From Mesostigma viride (taxonomy: Eukaryota > Streptophyta > Mesostigmatophyceae > Mesostigmatales > Mesostigmataceae), in the NCBI GenBank assembly GCA_009746045.1, contig RPFO01002248.1, positions 64,001 to 87,500 on the forward strand: a stretch of DNA of 23,500 bases, read 5' to 3'. The notes beneath the pieces are model-generated. The model worked only from the letters and a program-made list of their open reading frames with translations. It had not been told where the DNA came from and made no database searches. The translations under genes were made by a program, and so were the position numbers. Below are positions 18,419 through 23,500 of the stretch, in pieces (positions within the stretch are counted from its first letter, which is position 1; every line of letters starts with the position of its first letter).

Positions 18419-19785
18419 CTTGGGCAACGGGCGCGCCTTTGGGTCCCCCCTCAGCGGCTGCAAGTAGGGCGACAGGGTGACGGTGGCGCGACCGGCCTTG
18501 CTGGCCACCCTCGCATGGGATGAGGCCCCCCCCGCGGTTGCTTGGCTTCGCAGCCCTGCCTCCCCCGGCATGCCCGGTGTGCCATGTGGGTGGTCCGCCA
18601 AGGACCCCTTGTCCGGTGGGGGTGCTGGGGAAAATATGTGCTTCCATGTGTCATCCTTCGCCCGCAATGATTCAGCCAGGCCCTGTGTGTTTGTGAACGT
18701 TTCAGGCATAGTAATTTGCGTGAGTTTAGGGCAGGTAAGGAAGTACCCCACTGTGGATAGGCAGCGAATCCATTGCATATTCTATTTGCTTACTCTATCA
18801 GCTTATTTATTTGCTTACTCTATTTGCTTACTCTATCAGCTTATCTTATTTGCTTACTCTATTTGCTTACTCTATTTGCTTATTCTAATTGCTTACTCTA
18901 TCAGCTTATTCTATTTGCTTACTCTATCAGCTTATTCTATTTGCTTACTCTATCAGCTTATTCTATTTGCTTACTCTATCAGCTTATTTTATTTGCTTAC
19001 TCTATCAGCTTATTTTATTTGCTTACTCTATTTGCTTACTCTATTTGCTCATTCTATTTGCTATTCTATATGCTGAAGGCAGCTTGACACATCTTGGCAT
19101 CATGGTGCCAGGGGCTGATTCAACAGGTGCTGATATAAATATGAATAACTCAGCACCATTAAGCAGGGTTAAAGCAAACTTACTTTTATTTATCCGAGTG
19201 AAATCCTAGCAGCTTGCAGCAGAAGCAGATCGTTCGCTGCGCCACTACCCGCCTACCTAGCGATGCTGGGGTGAATTACCATGAACAGCCTTTAGTTGGA
19301 GGTAATTGCGACTGCACTAGCAGGCGGTCTGATCAGACCTAGCTGTGGCAGCCAGCAAGAAAAACATCTTTCCGTAATGCTCAGAAGCTGTGTGACAGGA
19401 AGCGTCCACCCATGCCATAGGAAGCTGTTCTACCTATGCACAACCAAGGATGCCTTGAATCATTACCACCCTATGCAGCAAGTACCTTCTTCATGGGCAG
19501 GGTTGGACCATTGCTAGGGATGCCAGCAGCTGCGAGCTGTTGGGCGATGTCAGCGGGGAGTGCTGCGGTTGAGGGGAGGCCATTCTTGGCTGCCGCTGTG
19601 GAGACGCGGACACAGTCATCTGGCGCGGTTGCCAGCAGCCAAAAAGTTGCAGCCAAAAACACAGCACAGAGCAGAGGAAAGGGATCAAGCATTGGCATTT
19701 TGTGCACACATGCGCAGAAGCCCGCTTGACGCAAGACAGTAACGACGTGCTGTACTCGGGGTGGAAGATCTGAGCCGCTTGCCAT
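18419..19785 (-). CDS. Predicted signal-anchored protein, two exons seen, family unknown
   Basis: Exon 19486-19785 ends ...LPMKK|GTACTT. Exon 18682-18419 starts after CACACAG and ends ...ARPLPK|GTACTT. Both borders are phase 0, so they join in frame (100 + 88 codons). The first exon has ATGs at 19785 and 19698; from the second the protein starts MPMLDPFPLLCAVFLAATFW and LLATAPDDC, a typical cleavable signal or type II anchor, followed by an Ala-rich linker. The second exon contains ESLRAKDDTWKHIFSPAP and then a Gly/Ala/Pro-rich disordered stretch. G/C-ending codons support coding. Further exons below 18419 are expected but I could not identify them. The layout suits a Golgi or secreted enzyme such as a glycosyltransferase N-terminus, which is speculation. 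Confidence 0.5.
18776..19071. repeat. 13/26-bp minisatellite in the intron of the signal-anchored gene
   Basis: An array of 13-mers of two kinds, TCTATTTGCTTAC and TCTATCAGCTTAT, which alternate over much of its length to give a 26-bp higher-order unit (clearest at about 18896-19010). Because the unit is not a multiple of three and lacks stops, all plus-strand frames stay open as Leu/Tyr/Ser-rich peptides. These are artefacts. Confidence 0.95.
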
Positions 19786-20119
19786 AGTCCTGAACGCCGC
19801 ATGCTGTGAGTTGCGGATTCAAATAGCAGATCAGGGAGGTGCACTGTTTAATGTCTATTTGCCCTTTTTTAAAAATGCCCCTGAGATCCCGATGCAATAG
19901 AGTCTAGTAAGAAGTATCCTGATAGTTTGAAATCAGTACTGTCTACCATGGCAGCGGCCTCCTAGTAAACTGTTGAACAGAGTTGATGGTGTGGAATTCC
20001 CAGGCAAACCACCCGGTACACCATACTAGGTCACTGTAGTGTGCTCTAGGTTACTGTAGTGTGCTCACCACCCATTATACTGTGCCAGACAAACTACAGC
20101 AATCACATGAACACCCAGT
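19786..20119. other. Intergenic DNA between two minus-strand genes
   Basis: Holds a two-copy tandem repeat CTAGGT(C/T)ACTGTAGTGTGCT at about 20026-20066. It should contain the 3' UTR of the coiled-coil gene and the promoter of the signal-anchored gene, but no specific signals are recognisable. Confidence 0.45.
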
Positions 20120-23100
20120 TTACTTATAAGGCTGACCTTTTGACCCAGCAGTAGCAGCACGCTCTAACAGCCGTCCCCTTTGTCGCGCCATGTCAGGGAA
20201 CCGCTCCATCGCATCCATCGCAAGTGCCTGCAGTGCGCCCCCCCCCTCCATCGGCTGCTGCCGCATCAGGCCCCACTCCGCTGTCAGCCGCAACAGGTTG
20301 TCCTTGGCGTGCCGCATCTCCGCGCCGATTGCTACCTGGCGCTCTTCCAGCGCACGCATGCTGGAAGGCGATGATGGCCATGGACAGGGTGGCACGATGA
20401 CACACATGGATGGATGGGAAGGCATGGGTAGGGTGGTGACACACATGAGTGGGTAGGGTGGTGGCAGAAATGGATGGATTGGGTGGTGGCAGAAATGGAT
20501 GGATTGGGTGGCCATGGAAACGTTGGCCGCCAGTGGGCCAAGCCGTGAAAGAGAAAGCGCCAGGCCAATGTCAGGAGAGGGAAGGGAGAAAAAGAGGGCA
20601 AAGTCAGCAAGTGGAGAGGTGAGAGGTGAAGAGGTAAAGATTGATTGGGAGCATAATCTTTCTGAGTGTTGGGGCTAGCAGCCAGGCGGTTGGGCGAGGG
20701 GAAGTGAATAACGGGCATGGCAGGATCATTGGCACAAGTGGATGGACCTTGGCCCCACTGGGGAGGCTCGCAGACGCACCCGCTTGCACATGCATGTATT
20801 TTGCAGATGCCCAGCCACGCCTATGGGAAACAAATTAAGCGCACGGACCGCCAGTCCCCAGCTGTTACTTGCAGGGTTAAAGCTTAAAGCGGGCCTGCTG
20901 CTAGCAACCAACCAGGCTGATGCAAGCCGTGCACGCATGCGCAAAACCGTCCCATTTCACCATGCAGGAGTTGAAATGCTGACGCTCACCGCCGCTCCAT
21001 CGACAATCCAGCCCCTTCCTCGACCTCAACCCCAGCGCTAGCTTGCCACGGCTGCACAGTAGCGGACGGCGGACGACTGGCGGTCACCTGGGCTGTGGGG
21101 TCCCACCCCCCAGCTGCAACATGTGCCCAGCGAAGGCCACGTGCCCACTCGGGTGGCTCACTGCTGGCGCCGTTCCCATTCCCCTCACTGTCTTGGGTCA
21201 TGCTGGCGCAGATGGCAGTATTTTCCGCGGCCGCCTGCTGCAGGACGGTCTCCTGCAGGCACCATACAGGCAGCAGACAAGATTAACATATAATCATGTT
21301 GGCAGCAGACATGACAAGCACGTCGGACAACAAAGTGCGGAGGGACAAGTCAGGGAGAGTGGGCTCAAAGGCATGTGGATGCCCACATGAAAAAACCATG
21401 ATCATAACCACAGATGTAAGGTGAACGGAAACGGCCAGCAATGCTCCTCTAGCTTGATCATAAGATATGCACGAAGCTAGAGAAGGCCATTCCTCCTCTG
21501 CTCCCTTGCCTTCCAAGCACATTCCGTGCCTTAGGTGGGTCACTTGAACGGTCGGCCAGCCCATGGCAGGCCACCGAGCAGCCATATCCTAGGAGCTCTG
21601 ACATCTGTGTTTATGATCATCTGACATCTATGTCAATACTAGCACATGCGATAGGAAAAGAGCCTCATTCACTATCCTGCGCAACAAGAGGCAACCAACA
21701 ATAATAATAACTGTAATGATGATAGTAATGATAATGATAATAATCATGATAGTAGTAATGTGGGCAGGACGTGTCCACCAAACAACGCGAGCAGCATGCA
21801 TAGGCCATGTCGTCATGATATCCGCTTAGCACAGGCTCTTGGATGTTTGACACTGGGTAGCATGCAATCGTAGGCTCAATGCTGGGGGGGAGTAAGATTC
21901 CATGCTGGGGGGGAAAGTAATTTTTATTGTTGTTCTACACACAAGAGATCTCTCAGAGCAGCACTTAAAAAGCTAAAGCCTCTCTGCGCAATTATTTAAC
22001 TATAGCAGCCGCGCCTAATCTCCAGGGCGTGCAACGTGTCAGATGTACCCATGATAACTTGCCCGTACAGCTGGCTATATAGGTTATACACGCCCAAATA
22101 CAAGACATCATGACTGGTGGACACTTGAAGCATCCTACCAGCCAACGCCAAAACGTTCTCAGGTGCTGGTCCCCCTCGCGCTCCTGCCGCAACATCTCGG
22201 ACTCCAACGCCAGCAGGCGCTGGCGCTCCTGCACACAACAGGCCACGGGTAGAGTGACAGGTAGGTGACCGGTAGAACAGTAGTATCCCGCAGAGTCCCC
22301 AAGGCATTAAGCCCACCCACCGCGTCCACCAATGAAGCATGCAGCCCGGCCTTCCAGCAACCTACCTGCATGCAGCATAATTAGAAAACTGCCACTCCTA
22401 GCATCCAGGGTCGGCAAACGACACGCGGGAGGCGCCCCGTCTGACCTTCCTGCCACCGAAACACCCTCTTGAAATGCTACCATCTCTGAACATGCGCGGG
22501 CAAGGCACTTGGCTGGGAGCTGCATCATCGACAAGTATCGCTCGCACTTGCCGATCTGGTCGTGACCCTAGCCTGGGTAGCGCGGATTGGGGAGAGTGCA
22601 CGTCTGGGGATGCCTTGGATCGAGGGCCATCGGCTGCAAACACCAATACTTGTATGCTGCCTCGCATTCGGTCGCATTGCTGTTGCTTGAGACGGAGTGA
22701 TAGAAGCTCACCAGTACTACGTGGCAGCACTGGTAGATTTATATTTGTATGCTGCCTCGTATTCGGTCGCAGAGCTATTGTTCGAGACGAAGGGATATAA
22801 GCCCACCAGTACTACGTGGCAGTACTGGTGGTAGTCTTGCATCCACAAGAGCTATACAGCCTAAACCATCAAGACACTCCACGCGCATTCCTTGATATCG
22901 CAGAGGAGGGCGGAAGTGGAGAGGACACCTGCTGGCAGCGACGATGCCGACAGAGCGGGTCTCTGCTCCTAATTGCTCCTAATTGCTCCTAATCTTCGTT
23001 GTTGCTCCTGATTCTAGCTATATGAGAGTTACCTATGGATGGCCATTCATGATAACTGCCATCAAAACCATGTGCTGAAACCACTTTTGTTCGTAAAATT

Positions 23101-23256
23101 GCGCTAAGACGAGTTGCTCACCATTACTTGTCTACCTAGCTATTACTGGTACAGCCCCCCAACTGACACGGCGCATGCACCCACCTTTAATCCTTGCGGA
23201 TGGAGCAGCAGGTGCAGCTCGTAGGGCGAATACAGCGCGTCCTTCCCACCCGACAT
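20120..23256 (-). CDS. Helical/coiled-coil protein of unknown function, five exons, 258 residues
   Basis: Model (minus strand): 23256-23185 (start MSGGKDALYSPYELHLLLHP), 22567-22457 (GHDQIGKCERYLSMMQLPAK), 22228-22139 (ERQRLLALESEMLRQERE), 21252-20990 (ETVLQQAAAENTAICASMTQ ... LSMERR) and 20360-20120 (MRALEERQVAIGAEMRHAKD ... SKGQPYK, TAA). Borders are GTGGGT, GTGGCA, GTAGGA and GTGAGC donors with TAG or CAG acceptors. Phases 0, 0, 0 and 2 close exactly, giving 777 bases including the stop. The middle and C-terminal exons are rich in Glu/Arg/Leu/Gln heptad-like helices, suggesting an oligomeric scaffold. Exon 4 has a Ser/Gly/Pro linker. The exon 2 donor at 22456 is the least certain point. 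No enzyme motif is seen and I do not recognise the family. Confidence 0.62.
21695..21765. repeat. (AAT/GAT)n imperfect microsatellite
   Basis: AATAATAATAACTGTAATGA followed by repeated GATAATGATAATAAT-like units, in the intron between exons 3 and 4 of the coiled-coil gene. Confidence 0.85.
22650..22834. repeat. Tandem duplication of about 90 bp with a terminal hairpin
   Basis: Two head-to-tail copies start TTGTATGCTGCCTCG(C/T)ATTC (about 22650 and 22745), continue GGTCGCA and GAGACG(G/A)AG, and end CACCAGTACTACGTGGCAG(C/T)ACTGG. In the second copy the end forms a perfect 8-bp inverted repeat, CCAGTACT-ACGTGGC-AGTACTGG; the first copy has one mismatch. It lies in the first intron of the coiled-coil gene. 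Confidence 0.85.
22970..22996. repeat. Short 10-bp tandem repeat
   Basis: GCTCCTAATT repeats three times (the last unit incomplete), followed by a diverged GCTCCTGATT. It lies in the first intron of the coiled-coil gene. Confidence 0.85.
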
Positions 23257-23500
23257 CGTGGTACCGCCCACCTGTCCGCATTAGTCGAGGTCATTCAAAT
23301 CCATGGGCAGGATAACAATCATCAAATCCCACGTAGGATGATCGCATTCGAACGTTTCTTCCCATAGGAATGCTCACGGCCAGCATAGAGAAAAAACAGA
23401 GAAAAGCGTGCAAACAACAACTAGCTAAAACATACCCCGTCACGCCCATATCTCCAACTAGGTACGGGGGTTGCACACGCTTATCCTGTTCCTTGCACAA
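23257..23500. other. 5' flank of the coiled-coil gene
   Basis: Presumed leader and promoter of the minus-strand gene. A 69-codon minus-strand frame runs off the window edge but carries no motif I recognise. Confidence 0.35.

Noticed and set aside
18477-19076. 199-codon plus-strand open frame
   Set aside because: Its first half is antisense to a better-supported minus-strand exon (18419-18682) and its second half is translated minisatellite; openness follows from the 13-bp repeat lacking stops.

Overview
The window looks like nuclear DNA of a green alga (chlorophyte-like). It is GC-rich and made of small exons joined by GT..AG introns, with G/C-ending codons in the exons. The intergenic and intronic DNA is full of microsatellites, minisatellites and broken transposons. 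I saw no bacterial operon structure, rRNA, tRNA or CRISPR. The species cannot be named from the sequence.

Layout. (1) 508-5015, plus strand: a five-exon gene for the ADA3/NGG1 (TADA3) adaptor of SAGA-type histone acetyltransferase complexes, the only host gene here whose family I recognise. A 44-bp tandem repeat and a long GA/GT microsatellite sit in its third intron, and the last exon shows a likely single-base frameshift. (2) 5.9-13.0 kb: a nested retroelement graveyard. A decayed L1-ORF1-like gene (about 5.9-7.5 kb) is followed by a decayed reverse transcriptase (7.6-12.3 kb, RYIDDV box). The RT is interrupted by three insertions. The first is a 1.4-kb unknown (about 7997-9390). The second is a 1.3-kb ORF1-only LINE-like element in reverse orientation, with a perfect 12-bp target duplication. 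The third is a 159-bp SINE-like element with a perfect 11-bp target duplication. The last two share a TTAA-repeat tail preceded by a hairpin. A fourth family member, only a 3' end, lies at about 12.76-12.99 kb. (3) 13.0-15.0 kb, minus strand: exons of an unrecognised, probably membrane-associated protein. (4) 15.4-17.3 kb, plus strand: a decayed PIF/Harbinger-type (DDE_Tnp_4-like) transposase, cut by an 83-bp TTAA tract. (5) 18.4-19.8 kb, minus strand: two phase-compatible exons of a predicted signal-anchored protein, with a 13/26-bp minisatellite in the intron. (6) 20.1-23.3 kb, minus strand: a five-exon model for a 258-residue, largely helical/coiled-coil protein of unknown function.

How it fits together: the host genes are independent single genes and do not form a pathway. 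The most informative structure is the insertion stratigraphy in region 2. Removing each insertion together with one copy of its target duplication brings conserved RT segments back next to each other. This dates the insertions relative to the RT and defines a non-autonomous ORF1-only LINE family with TTAA tails.
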